Shown: positions 1-10,900 of the stretch, piece after piece | Layout: each line of letters opens with the position of its first letter | Numbering within the stretch: the first letter of the stretch is position 1 | NCBI GenBank assembly: GCA_958510825.1 | Contig: OY294051.1 | Span: 310,001-374,000, forward strand | Length of the DNA stretch: 64,000 nt | Reading direction: 5' to 3' | Source of the DNA: Brachypterus glaber | Taxonomy: Eukaryota; Arthropoda; Insecta; Coleoptera; Kateretidae | Notes under the pieces: generated by a model | The model's database searches: none | What the model was told of the DNA's origin: nothing | Seen by the model: only the letters and a program-made list of their open reading frames with translations | Position numbers and translations under genes: made by a program

Positions 1-1060
1 GATATTAATATCTTATTAATAACACATTAATAACTTATGAATAACTTATTACCTACCAAGAGCGATCCATTGTTTCAAGTATTTACAATTGGACGGTGTA
101 GTTAATTGCCTGAAATAAAAAAAACAAGAACTTATTAATCTGTATAGGAATCTACCTTACAAAAAAAAAATGTAAAACAGAGAATGGCGCCTTTATGTGC
201 AAATTTTAAGGATTTCTTAAATCAAGTGAGATTTGTAAATGAACCAGGGTAATTATGCAAGCTTTAGGTAGCTATAGGGTAATTCCAGCGTTGCTTACGT
301 TACATCTTAAGCCTATTTTAACTTTTAAATGATAAAATTTGTCAATTATATTAAAAACATAATATTTAAATATAATATTTATTTTTAGTAAATAACAAAG
401 TAACAAAACATATATTTATAATTTTATGTAATGTTGCTTACGTTACATTTTGTGAAATAGATTTTGACCTAAGTACATGCATCTTTAAATTTCTGTTCTA
501 TTCAGGAATATATATATTTTTTTAACTTTAACAATTGCCGAGTTATGCATTAAAAGATGAAATATCTGTTGCTTACGTTACAAGGAAATTCGTTGCTTAC
601 GTTATATTAAAAGATCCTATATTTTTTTGCATTATAAAATGACTAACTTAAAAATGTATTGCAATACTTTGACTGGTACACTTTCAGTGGTTGTCCATTT
701 TTTCCCATGTTTTCAAAAATTTGGAAGTCTTGTATTCGTGCAAAAAATTTCAATTTTGTTTGCGTACTTTTTCTCTTTATGACGTTTTATGTCGATATAA
801 ATCAATTTCGAGCAAAAAAAAATTGTCGGTCGGCGAATTCGTCGGTCGTGCTGCCCGAGAAATCTTGTGGACACGATAACTTATTAACGCTTTAAGCTAG
901 TTAATAATAATCTGTATTTTATTTAAAGCCAGTCATGTCACGATTTACTGGGATAACCCTATAGATTTATTAAGTAACTGTAACACTCATTTTTTGTACT
1001 GAGATGTGTCCCCTGTAAAATTTTGTGTTTTTTTTTGGATTGAATAAAAACATTAGGTAT
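1..1060. other. Intergenic AT-rich DNA, no gene
   Basis: No coding exon with splice support is visible. The only structured signal is four copies of GTTGCTTACGTTA(C/T) between 290 and 605 (see findings). A motif near 867-895 (ACACGATAACTTATTAACGC followed by TTTAAGCTAG) belongs to a dispersed repeat family also seen near 19700, 49790 and 54170. Open frames around 659-895 are short and unsupported. Confidence 0.6.
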
Positions 1061-1231
1061 TTATTTTATTTTATTTATTTATTTATTGACGGGAAAACCC
1101 CATTACAAAAAAAAAATTACATATGAAAATAATACATGCCAACTTAAAATTAGATAACAAATTTCTAAAATATACTTAAACAAAAATAATATAAAAATGT
1201 AATAAATACAAACAAATATCACATATTAAAC

Positions 1232-1492
1232 TCAACCAATTCTCTTTAAATGGTCTTTGACCTTATTTTTAAAATTATTTGACGAGTTCATAAAAATATC
1301 TAAAGTGGGGTTCTCATTAATGAACCTCAAAGCCGAATTTCATGGTGTGTATATAAGATAATTCCTATAATAAAAATGTATATAAAATGTGTTTACTGAT
1401 TCACGAATCTGCAATATAGGAATACTAAAGTTTACAGAACATAGCAGTTTTGGACAATCAACCCTACCATCAACTACATTTCGAATAAAACA
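1232..1492 (-). pseudogene. 3' end of a non-LTR retrotransposon (jockey/CR1-like), decayed
   Basis: Read on the minus strand, this gives about 87 codons resembling the C-terminal tail of insect non-LTR reverse-transcriptase ORF2 proteins: a CPKLL..FSIP..QIRES segment, an aromatic FYYRNYLIYTP block, then DIFMNSSNNFKNKVKDHL and a stop. One in-frame TGA after YTP shows that it is broken. Downstream on the same strand (about 1060-1230) lies an A-rich stretch ending in TAAA/TAAAA simple repeats, as expected for the 3' tail of such an element. The assignment rests on pattern memory of this C-terminal motif, not on a search. No reverse transcriptase core is left in the window. Confidence 0.55.
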
Positions 1493-1977
1493 CGTATTTA
1501 TTATTATTTATTATAGTACTGACTAGCCTGAAAAGGAGTTTGCTATTATATAATTATAATTGAACATATTTTTACTTTTAAAAATTCTGTCGATTTTTTT
1601 TTATTTGGATTTTAATATTTTTGACAGAAAATATGTACAAAGACTCCCCTTTAGAAACGTTGTTTTTTTTTCAAGGTATTATTATTATTATTTCTTTAAT
1701 TAAATACATGTTAAAGTAAACTTAATATAACCTAAATAACCTAAACTAAACTAAATAAACATAAATTAAACGTTGTTTTTTAGTTTTTTTTTAGTTTATT
1801 TTTGTTGTTTTTTTTTATTTTTTTTTGTTGTAAATATAAACTTTACAGAAAAGTATTGCTTTGATTAAAGTATGTATTAAAATAGTAAATTTTATTATGT
1901 AATATTGCTAGTTTAGCAGGGCTAGAGTTAAAAAAAGCAAGAAACAAAACAGATATATATATATATATTTTTAAATA

Positions 1978-1988
1978 TTTATTTTATT
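1978..1988 (-). promoter_or_regulatory. Polyadenylation signals of the PTRHD1 gene
   Basis: Two overlapping TTTATT motifs on the plus strand read as AATAAA on the minus strand, 22-32 bases beyond the stop codon. Their position fits a very short 3'UTR. AATAAA is common in such AT-rich DNA, so this is position-based inference. Confidence 0.45.
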
Positions 1989-2009
1989 ATGTTTTAAAGT
2001 AAAATAGTA

Positions 2010-2369
2010 TTAAGCATTAAAAAGTTTCAATTTTTTAAAGTATTGCTGTATCTCTTCTTTCGGATAGGGCTTGGAAACTAAACAAGTCGGTATATTCTCC
2101 GGTTGCTCTACCCATAATTTATGTCTCACTGAATTCTCCTCCAGCTTAAGCTTCAGCTTCTCCAAAGCTTCAGCATTTTTAATCTCCAGAACAACTTTGT
2201 GCATGTTGTCCAAATCTTTGAGATACAGCTGCGTATGTTCGTCGTCATGATAGAGATGCGTGACGGCCGTGACAGCGTGACAAGCTTGCGCGATTACAGC
2301 CCCCACCGGCCATTTTAGCTCCTTAATAAGGTCCCCTCGCACTACAACGTATTGCACTATACCGGTCAT
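2010..2369 (-). CDS. PTRHD1: PTRHD1-type peptidyl-tRNA hydrolase-like protein
   Basis: A single uninterrupted 119-codon frame. The protein starts with a beta strand (IVQYVVVRGDL), then WPVGAVIAQACHAV, which is the Pth2-family helix with the conserved AQACHA core. It ends with LWVEQPENIPTC and PYPKEEIQQYFKKLKLF, the signature of PTRHD1 (putative peptidyl-tRNA hydrolase domain protein 1). The length is slightly below the 140-residue human protein because the variable N-terminus is short. The family resembles the archaeal/eukaryotic Pth2 fold, but true hydrolase activity of PTRHD1 is uncertain. The ATG at 2369 (complement) is preceded by TTGTTTTAG nine bases upstream, which looks like the acceptor of a 5'UTR intron. 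Downstream, AATAAA-type signals lie at about 1978-1988 (minus strand). No neighbour shares its direction. Confidence 0.92.
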   Translation of the reverse strand: MTGIVQYVVVRGDLIKELKWPVGAVIAQACHAVTAVTHLYHDDEHTQLYLKDLDNMHKVVLEIKNAEALEKLKLKLEENSVRHKLWVEQPENIPTCLVSKPYPKEEIQQYFKKLKLFNA

Positions 2370-2744
2370 GGTTCGGATCTAAAACAATATCCACTGGTTA
2401 AAACTCCGGCCGTACTTTAGCTTCCCGTGGTTAGTAAGTTATTGCTTTCCCGTTAAATATACGCCTATTATTCGTGCAATTTGTCTGCATGGGTAAAAAT
2501 TAAGCCATACTTTATCTCATAATTAGTAACCTAATTTTTAATAGGAGGCAGGGCCGTACCTAAATCAAATCTAGTAGACTCATTCCCCAGGGTGCAACGA
2601 AATAAGCGCCTTCGCCATTTTTTTTTAATTTTCGAAATTTTAATGTTTTATAAATTTTAACCATACGTGCCTAACCCCAATAGTATATTACGCGAACCTA
2701 GTTTTTAGTGCACGAGAGTGTGTTTTTTTTAAGAGGCGCAGTCA

Positions 2745-2860
2745 AATACTATATTAAAGCACTTATTCCATAACACGTTTTTAGCACACGGCTTGTTTTC
2801 TAAGCTTGTACTCGTGCGCTAAAAACTTATGTTATGAAACTAGTACTTTAATATAGTATT
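2745..2860. mobile_element. Fold-back MITE, family with ATATTAAAG ends
   Basis: The left arm begins AATACTATATTAAAGCACTT and contains CCATAACACGTTTTTAGCACACG. The right arm is its imperfect reverse complement, ending AGTACTTTAATATAGTATT. A second copy lies at 43812-43949 inside a glycosyltransferase intron. It has no coding capacity. Confidence 0.7.
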
Positions 2861-3131
2861 TAAATTTTTGTTGCAAAGCTTCATAATTGTTCATGATAAG
2901 AAATAAAATTAAAATTGATTATTTTACTTGTAAATAAAAGGCATTCCACTTTTATCCTACCACAGTCTGTGGTCCACAGATAATAATATGCTCTCAAAAA
3001 ATATTTGTAAATTTTGAATTTATAGTTTTGATTATTCCAGGTTCTATTTTCCTCTACAAGGGGTTCCCAGCTCCAGCCTGGGTAACAGAGTGGGTGGGTC
3101 ACCCAAACAACAGATATAAAAAAAATGCAGA

Positions 3132-3390
3132 GACTAGACGTACACTGAGAGTATGTTTAATAAATGTACATAAGGTATGTATGCATGCATGTTTCCACAC
3201 TTTATTTATTTATTGGTTGAGGTTAAATAAAATTTTTGAGAAATAAGATGATTTATCAATTTACTTTATCGATTAAAAGAAAAAACACCAAACCAGCAAA
3301 AAACCAAATCAACCAATGTTAACTAAAAAAAACTAATATAATTACAACCGATGTATGTATAATGGATGTACTCCCAGTGTACATCTAGTC
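3132..3390. mobile_element. Short inverted-repeat element
   Basis: Terminal inverted repeats: GACTAGACGTACACTGAGAG at the left and its near-complement CTCCCAGTGTACATCTAGTC at the right, with about 20 of 22 positions matching. The 260-bp interior is AT-rich and non-coding. Interpreted as a non-autonomous DNA transposon. Confidence 0.6.
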
Positions 3391-4770
3391 ACAGTGTAAA
3401 AAAAACCCTTTGTAGAAATAAATTAACTAAATTATGTTGTCTCACTTGGCCATTACTTAATTTTTTACTCTGTAAAAGATTAAGTGCCCCCAAAATGGGG
3501 ACCCCACCTACAACTTTTACATTTTTAAAGGAAATTAGGTATTGATTTTTGTATTAGTATGTAATTTTAGGGAAAAATAACGAATAAAAATGTAAATGTA
3601 ACCAAATAATCGCCCATAAAACGAAAAGGCGAATTCGAAAATGACAGATTTATTGACAAATCAATAAATTTGACAGTTTATGACATGAAATTAATGATAG
3701 TGCGGATATTTGTCAAAATCGTGCGGATTTTTTTACATTTTTTAATACTAACGACGTTCTTTTGTTTTAAATAAATTATAGCACAGGTTGGTAGGTATTT
3801 TAGCTTTTTAGTTGTCAAATTATGTGTCATTTTTATGCAATTAAAAGGTGTTTTGCAGTTGTGCCGCCGATATTACTCATAGCTCATACCTAAATTTACT
3901 CAAATCAACAATATTATTGTTTAAATCAAGTAAACTTAAACATTTGAAAAATCTTCAACGATTTGAAGGGTTAAAAAAAGGCTGTGTGACAGAAAATCGA
4001 TCTCCCCTACTTTTGTTTGCGTTAAATTTTGTGATGGGCCAAGATAACCTGATTTTCATACTTACAATTTCTGGAAATGGTTGCGAAAGAATGGTTTTTG
4101 AAAGAAGAAACTAAACCAAACACTTACTAACACAAAACATAACACAAAACCAATTTTTTTACGACTTCGAACCTGTGCCGACTTCAATAAATATGCTAGT
4201 CGGTAATGCGCACGCGCGCAGTATACAGCGTGAGTGGAAATTGGCGTAAATTCCAATGTTGCCGGTTTAGTGATTTCGTAACTGGACTAGTGATTTTAAA
4301 GCCTAATTTTGGACGTTTTAAACAATTTTAGGACAATCTAAAGCAACAACCTTTTGATATATAACGTTTTTTCTCTAATTTACATAATATTTATAGGGAA
4401 TTACTGACAATTTTAAACATTTATTGAGTTATTAGTGATTTTTATTCGTTCGGATTCAGACAATTCTTTCTATCTTGTTGGCAACAGTGCTCACCACGTA
4501 AGGACGGCGTTTAATTTTCTAATCGTTAAAAATCTGCTGAGATTTGCATAATTTAAGTCCCAAAAAAGAAAAAGAGTAATGAGGAACAACAAAAGAGTCA
4601 AATTTCGTTATTATACATAAGATTTAATTGAAATGAGGCTAGATTTTGTTTATAAAACAATTTAAAATGCTAAATTTGCTATAAGTTTTGAATTCCGTAA
4701 CATTAAATAAAAGCGAGGTAAAGATTTCTAAAGGTTTCTACCTCGCAAAGAAACGCCATGAAACACGGCA
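3391..4770. other. Intergenic, no gene seen
   Basis: AT-rich DNA without convincing exons. Short open frames near 3848-4256 lack homology that I recognise and lack splice context. Confidence 0.5.
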
Positions 4771-5007
4771 TTAAGGGCCACTTGCACCAACTTTTGGTCT
4801 GGGTTTATCTTAACTAAACCAAGTTTAAGTTAAAAATGCTGCGTTCTGATTGGTCGTCCGTCAACTAAGGGCCACTTGCATCAATGAAGGTTTAACTTTA
4901 AACTTGGATTAAATTGACGGCCGACCAATCAGAACGCAGCATTTTTAACTTAAACTCGGTTTAGCTGAGATAATCCCAGACCAAAAGTTGGTGCAAGTGG
5001 CCCTTAA
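4771..5007. mobile_element. Paired MITE with GGGCCACTTGCACCAA termini and TTAA flanks
   Basis: Both outer ends read TTAAGGGCCACTTGCACCAA inward, and the two halves pair almost perfectly. A third, internal terminus (AAGGGCCACTTGCATCAA, about 4867) shows that a complete element (about 4867-5007) is joined to an inverted copy of its own right half (4771-4866). The terminal TTAA suggests TTAA-targeting, piggyBac-like mobilisation. A simple copy sits at 55007-55140. Confidence 0.75.
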
Positions 5008-5759
5008 TCCAAGTTACCCTAAATAAATGTTACGTGTGAACACACCTTTAGATAAGCACTCCCATTAAATCCGGCAACAGTGTAACCTAGGGATTTTTCT
5101 AACAGTTGGTGCGAAAAAAACAAAAGTGCCAACTTATTTTCTGTCCAATTGTCACATCTGACAAAATTGTCGGTGACAACTAGCTATCTAACTACGTATA
5201 TTATATTTTCTTTTCTATCCAGGAACTATTTTAGTTCTGTTTATCAATTAGTGTCGTTTTTGTGCTCTTAAAAGTGATATTTGATGTGGAACGAAGGTGC
5301 ACAGGCGAAGAAAAAAGGTGGTCTATGAGTAATAACACTGCGAAGGCATACCCACAAGCGAATTAATTCTACAGTTTATTTTTATCTTTGGAATTTCGTA
5401 ATGGTAAGCAGAAACGTAAAAATAATTGGCTGGGAGTCTATATTTAAGCTTTTTGTCAAATTACCTGACACAGGTAATAGCCAACTATGAAAAATTGTTT
5501 TAATACAAAGAAAAGCATAAGCTGTTGTTTATTATGCACCATTTTATTAAAAAAACGTACATAATTATGCGTTATTAGGGTGTTTCCTAAATAAGGCAAA
5601 AAACCTCTATAAAAGAATCACTAAAATCGAAAATTTTAGTACAGGGTGTTTCCTAAAAAAATTCCCTTTGACTTTCACCAAAAAAATACTTATTTTTCTT
5701 TATAAGTTTATGATGCAATTATTAAAAATAAATCAACTGATAGGCTGTGGTTTCATTTG

Positions 5760-6010
5760 TTTTGTTTAGGAGTGTATCTAGTGGTCTGAAATAACTGGAA
5801 GAGTTAGGAAATTTAGCTTGTCAGGGAATGTTACAAATTTTCTGTTATTTTATACCTATACTTTTTCTACCACAGGCAAATCCTGTGAAGGGTAAACTTT
5901 AAGGACACTTCTAGTAAACTTCCCTGGGATTCACTGTTCAAACCCAATGAATTCCCATAGGGATTCCCATTGGAACTCCTTCAAATTCCTTGGAATTCCC
6001 AAATTTATTG
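5760..6010 (+). repeat. Dispersed repeat shared with 14690-15430
   Basis: The segment from the GGAAATTTAGCTTGTCAGG-like stretch (about 5800) to the GGAATTCCCA-rich stretch (5940-6000) resembles the start of the long degenerate repeat in PTEN intron 1, in the same orientation. It contains iterated ATTCCCAT/GGAATTCC motifs. The type of element is unknown. Confidence 0.45.
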
Positions 6011-6229
6011 TACATATTTTCAAGCAAACTTTACCTCTCAAAAACCTACTTCTGATAAATTTTATAAATGTTTAAAAAAAAAATTCTTATCTTTGTAACA
6101 AATAGAAGATATTGTATTTCTTGGAATTTACAAGTAAACATTATGCATTTGGATGACATTACACAGTGTGATTCACAATGAAGGTGCTATCCATATCACT
6201 TTTTGTGATAGGATGATGGCTTAGTGCTT

Positions 6230-6630
6230 GGGGAATGTTCAAGTATTATGTAACGCAAATTGTACCAAAATTCATACACTTCATACCCCGGTCATGGGCG
6301 GATTTAGGGGGGGGGGGGGGGCATGGCCCCGCCCAGCGAGATATATTAATATATTAGCATAGAAATATCTTCAAAGTTATATTTTTGGCAAAGGCGCAAT
6401 TTTTTTCCCTATGGATGGCCCCCCCCGCTTAAAGTGAAATAAATCCGCCCCTGACCCCGGTTCCCGCAATATTAAAGGCTGTAGAGATTCTATATTTTGG
6501 CAACCCCCCCCCCCTACTTGGGGGGGTAGCCAAAACATGAAATCTCTACAGCCTTTAATAACACGAGAAATGGGGTATGAAGTGTATACATTTTGGTACA
6601 ATTTGCATTATGTAATACTTGAATGTTCTC
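6230..6630. mobile_element. Palindromic MITE (GTTCAAGTATTA..GTAACGCAAATT family) with a nested insertion
   Basis: The outer arms read AATGTTCAAGTATTATGTAA and, at the right end, the complement TTATGTAATACTTGAATGTT. The inner arms carry TTCATACACTTCATACCCC and GGCTGTAGAGATT either side of a G/C-run centre. Two further hairpins with the same inner arms occur at 42378-42562 and 52362-52516, and a half copy lies at about 15550-15600. A second element interrupts the left arm at 6291-6455. Confidence 0.75.
6291..6455. mobile_element. Nested MITE with GGGCGGATTTA termini
   Basis: Starts GTCATGGGCGGATTTAGGGG and ends AAATCCGCCCCTGAC, so the termini are inverted repeats. It splits the TACCCCGG..TTCCCGC arm of the surrounding palindrome, with CCCCG/CCCGG at both junctions, consistent with a short target duplication. 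It is therefore younger than its host element. Confidence 0.6.
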
Positions 6631-6964
6631 TTGATTGAGAAGATAAATTATTTAAAAATATTTAAAAAGAGAAAAGAATGTGGGAGGGGCTAGATTTATA
6701 TTATTCTGTTTTGTTATTAATAATTTAAGGTGCTTGGTAGTCCTGAAAATAGATATCAAACTGAAATCTATAGGATATTGTATTTAAAATATTTTATTAA
6801 TAGTTTTCTTTGAAAAATTGGAAAATGATTTATAAAAGTTTCTATCTGCGGCACAAAAAGCCTCCGCGACGCGGCACGCCTGACAAAAAAATTAATTAGG
6901 GGATTATATACCTACTGGCTTTGAAAAATTAAGAGTTTTTATTAATTGTTTTCATGTAAGTAGT

Positions 6965-7106
6965 ATATATCTGTGGCTTGGTTCTAAAAGTTCCAATGTC
7001 ACTTTGTCATTAGCAGCGTTTTCACGTCAACTCTGATGTAATATTTTGAAAACGGTGCTATTGTCAAAGTGACATTGGCCCTTTTAGAACCAAGCCACAG
7101 ATATAT
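6965..7106. mobile_element. Perfect-stem fold-back element
   Basis: ATATATCTGTGGCTTGGTTC opens the element and GAACCAAGCCACAGATATAT closes it. The arms stay complementary through the CAATGTCACTTTGTCA stretch to a centre near CAACTCTGATGTAAT. Related decayed copies are at 60650-60780 (same centre) and 62399-62455 (same arm). Confidence 0.7.
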
Positions 7107-7568
7107 GAGGGGGTCAGTGGAAAAGTGGTACAAGTGGTCGTGTATTCACGTGCCCTTCGTTCACAAACTAGCTATTGTAATTAGCAACAACACCTAAAAA
7201 TTTCAGATTGATCGGTAAATTTGTGGAAACCAACAAATTTCCAATTTTTTTTTCACAAACACATTAAAACATATGCTATTTGATATTTTGTAGGTCGTTC
7301 GAATAAAGTTGTGATTACATACCTGAAAAAAATCAATAAAAACCTTTAATTTTCCCAAACCAGTAGGTTTTATTATATTTTTTTACATTTTTGTTTAACC
7401 TCGTACTATTTTACTTAATTAAGCATCCCCTAAGTCCAGGACTTGTGTGGGCTAGTAGTAGAGGGAACCACCGGTTTTAATTGACTTTTGAACCAATTTA
7501 AAGGGAGTGTCCGCTTCACTTACGCCTTCGCCAAATTTCATTTATTAATTAACTGAAAAAGGCAAATC

Positions 7569-7650
7569 GGCGCCGGTGAGAATCGAACTCACGCTATTTG
7601 TGTAGTAAACTCGCCAAGTACGACGCGGTAGTCCACTACACCAATCCTCT
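7569..7650 (-). repeat. tRNA-like SINE head (or degenerate tRNA gene)
   Basis: On the minus strand there is an A-box match (TGGTGTAGTGG) and a T-arm with a perfect five-pair stem, GTGAG-TTCGATT-CTCAC, which includes the B box GTTCGATTC. The 3' acceptor half CGGCGCC has no matching 5' half, and the anticodon arm is poor (loop TACTTGG, no U33). It therefore looks like a tRNA-derived internal pol III promoter rather than a working tRNA. The downstream tail (about 7400-7568) would be the SINE body. A second, more decayed copy is at 26452-26532. Confidence 0.55.
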
Positions 7651-7925
7651 CATATAAAATGCGGGTTATTAAAAATTTCTGGTTTATCAAGATGATAAGC
7701 ACAATTTTAATTCATAGATTTTATAATATATTTTGCACACCTGTGTCTGGGAAACGCGGACCATAATATTTTTGAAATAACTTTTTCAGGTTAACCAAAA
7801 GCAAAGCAGTTCAACAGAAAAAGTGTCTGCTTGAAATGCATTTCACAAAATAAAACATTTTATTACTCCGATTTTTGTGAAAGTTAATTTTTGGAAATTT
7901 GTGACTTTTTATTAAATTTGTAAAA

Positions 7926-10900
7926 ATGTCTGACGATGGGCTCGCCGACTATCTGGACGTTCCAAACACCGAGATCCACATTCAAACGCTGATGGGCAAC
8001 ACTTTCACCATGAAGGTGTCTCCTGTGGACACGGTGGGAGATATCAAACGAAAAATTTTCCGCGTCGAAGGTGAGTACAAGGAAAAACTGTTCCCAACAA
8101 AAGAATGTTGTAGTTCATATAAAACAAAATAATAAATAATTCATAAAAGGAAAATAAAAAAAAATGGAAAAAAAAAACAACAAAAATTTGTCTTGAATGA
8201 AAACGTTTTTTATTTTTTATTTATTTATTTAATTAAAGGTATACCAGTCCATCATCAAAACCTAATCTTCCAATATAAAGAACTGAAAGACGTTTCTCGG
8301 TTGTGCGACGTCGGTGTCACAAACGGCGCCAAACTGACGCTCGTCTCGTCCATGAGAGGGGGGCCCATTTCGGCACGGCGGATGGCCGGTTCTTGCGACC
8401 ATCACGTGATGCTCAAGGAGTTGCAGGGACTGCTGGAAAATACGAGGTAAGATATAGAAAAAAACAAGGCCAATACAACACAAAAATTTTGCTCATTTTT
8501 TTTTCAAAAAAAAAAAAATAAATATATATATAAAAAAATGCCCAAAAATTTTTTTTGACCAAATAAAATCAGCGCAAATTATTCAAAAAAAATTGACCAA
8601 AATAAAATCTTCACAAAATAAAATTGTCAAATAAATGTTGGCCAAAATAAAATCTGTACCAAATAAAATTATTCAAAAAAAAATTAGCCAAAATAAAATC
8701 TGCGCAATATAAAATTGCTCAAAAAAATTGTTGGCCTAAATGAAATTGCCTAAAAAATTCTTGGCCAAAATAAAATCTACGCAAAATAAAATTGGCCAAA
8801 ATAAAATCTCCGCATAATAAAATTACTCAAAAAAAAATGTTGGCCAAAAAGAAATTGCTTAAAAAATTGTTGGCCAAAATAAAATCTGCGCAAAGTATTT
8901 TGCCCAAAAAAAATCTAAATTTTTCAGAGAGGAGGTAAAAGAAAAACTAGTCCCCGGCTCCAAAGTCTCAGTTCTCGTCTTCAAAGAGGGCGACATTATC
9001 AACCTCCTGCGGGTGATCGAAAACGACGATGGGTCATATTCCCCGTACGGCGAAAGCCCGCTGGCCCGACCTGCCCCGAAAACGGCAAGACGGGACGCGG
9101 GGCATGTCGGAATTTTCGAAAGATTGGTCGAAGACGATCATATGTCTTCCAAGATTGCCAACTTAAGGAAACAAATGGAGGATGTTCAAATTAGAAAGCA
9201 TTCCAAGAATCAGGTAACTAAAAATACATAATACAAACAATCTGTTTGAAACAAATTATGGACTAAAAAAATACTAGTTAAAGCTTCTAATTTTGGTAAG
9301 TTTGTTACAAAATTTAAAGTTTTTGTATTGTATGATATAATTTATATAATTTTAAATTTTGACTGGTTTTATTGTTAAAAAACTTTAAAAAAACATTTAG
9401 GTGGGAAAATTTTATTGACTTAGTGACTCAAATCGCGGTTTATTATAAAGACTAAATTTGACACATACGGGGTGATCAGTAACTGGCATGGATTTCACAT
9501 CCAAAAATATAAAAAAAAGTTCCTATAAAGGTTGGTCCGGACATGAGCCCTAAGGAAGCTACAGCCCTCTCCCCAAACTTTTTGATGTGTATTTTTTTGA
9601 ATTTTTTGTAAAAAATATAGATTCCTTGAGTAAAAATACATAAAAACTGTCATATAGTGTAACACTGTAGGAGTAACTGTGTAAAAAAAATCCAAGAGGA
9701 AGTAACATTTTGTGCCACCAAAAATGTTACTTTTTACTTTCTCATAAAGGGGGAAGGGGGGTAAAATTTTTTTTCCGTCGTAATTTTTTTATTATTTACA
9801 ATAAAAGAATAATTTAAAAACCACCTAAAAGGTAAAATAAAATTATACAAAAAATGTTATAATTTTTTTCATTACCTACCAGTAAATTTTAGTCTTCCCA
9901 AAAGAAAAGTTTCTTAAAATTTGACAGAATATTTCTTTTCAGCTCGTCAAAAACGATAGCAACGCGGAAACCCCCGAATTAGACGAAGAAAATTTATTTG
10001 GAGAAGCATCAAATTTTCCAAATAAATACCCATTTAAACTTTTGACAGAATTCACCGAAGATATTGGTAATATTGATGACGTAAATTTATCAATATTTGA
10101 AAGAAGTTTTGAGTATGATCAGGAAAATTTAACGGAAAATGAAGAAAAAATAAGTAAATATAAATGCACGGCGTTTTGCAAAAAAATCGGGAAAACGAAT
10201 TTGACAAAAATAGTTATTTATGGTACTAGTGGGTAAAGTAAGATATTGCCCATGAGAAAATTAACCTGCTAGGCGTCAGCCAAGCAGGTTAATTTTCGAG
10301 AGGGCAATATCGGTTTACCCATGAGTGCCATACAAGGTTTTATCCAATAAATAGCTTAGGAATTCATATTTTTATTAAAAATTTGAATGACATTTACAAG
10401 AAAATAATTTGACAAGTGAAAGTTGAGTGGGTAAAATAAATAATTATCCACTCAATAAAGTAAAAGCCACGCGGGGGTTATTATTGAGTTTATCTATTTA
10501 AAATAAAGCTGGTAATTGTCTTATTATGTATCAGTGTTTTTAAAACACGTTTAAAATAATTTGACATTTATTTAATAATCACCTGTCTTAAGTCATAAAA
10601 ATACCTGTGTATACTAGCATGGTTCTTTTTTTTATTGTTTTAAAATTTTCATTCTGGTGTAACTAGAAAATCCTGAAATTTAAAAGGTTTGAAATCTTAA
10701 TTTTTTTCTTTTGAGTGTACAAAATTATGTGCCAGATTTCAAAATGGTCAAAAGATTCTATAAGGTTCCGAAAATCCGCCAAAGTTTCCCCTAAAACACT
10801 AAATTTAACGAATTTCCACCATAAATGTGAGAAACGATAAAAAAAGCATTTGGTCCAATTGGGACCCTTATATTTTCAGAATTTTCTTGTTACACCTAAA

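Noticed and set aside
659..895. 78-residue open frame at the left edge
   Set aside because: No recognisable motif, no splice context. It overlaps a dispersed repeat (CACGATAA..ACGCTTT) and has a Phe/Cys-rich composition typical of AT-rich noise.
3070..3092. Short stretch resembling a primate Alu segment (CCAGCCTGGGTAACAGAG)
   Set aside because: The match is only about 20 bases, and the flanks are unlike Alu and fit the local AT-rich context. Chance is more likely than contamination, though a search would settle it.
7569..7650. Functional tRNA gene
   Set aside because: The acceptor stem does not pair and the anticodon loop lacks U33, so I list it as a tRNA-like SINE head.
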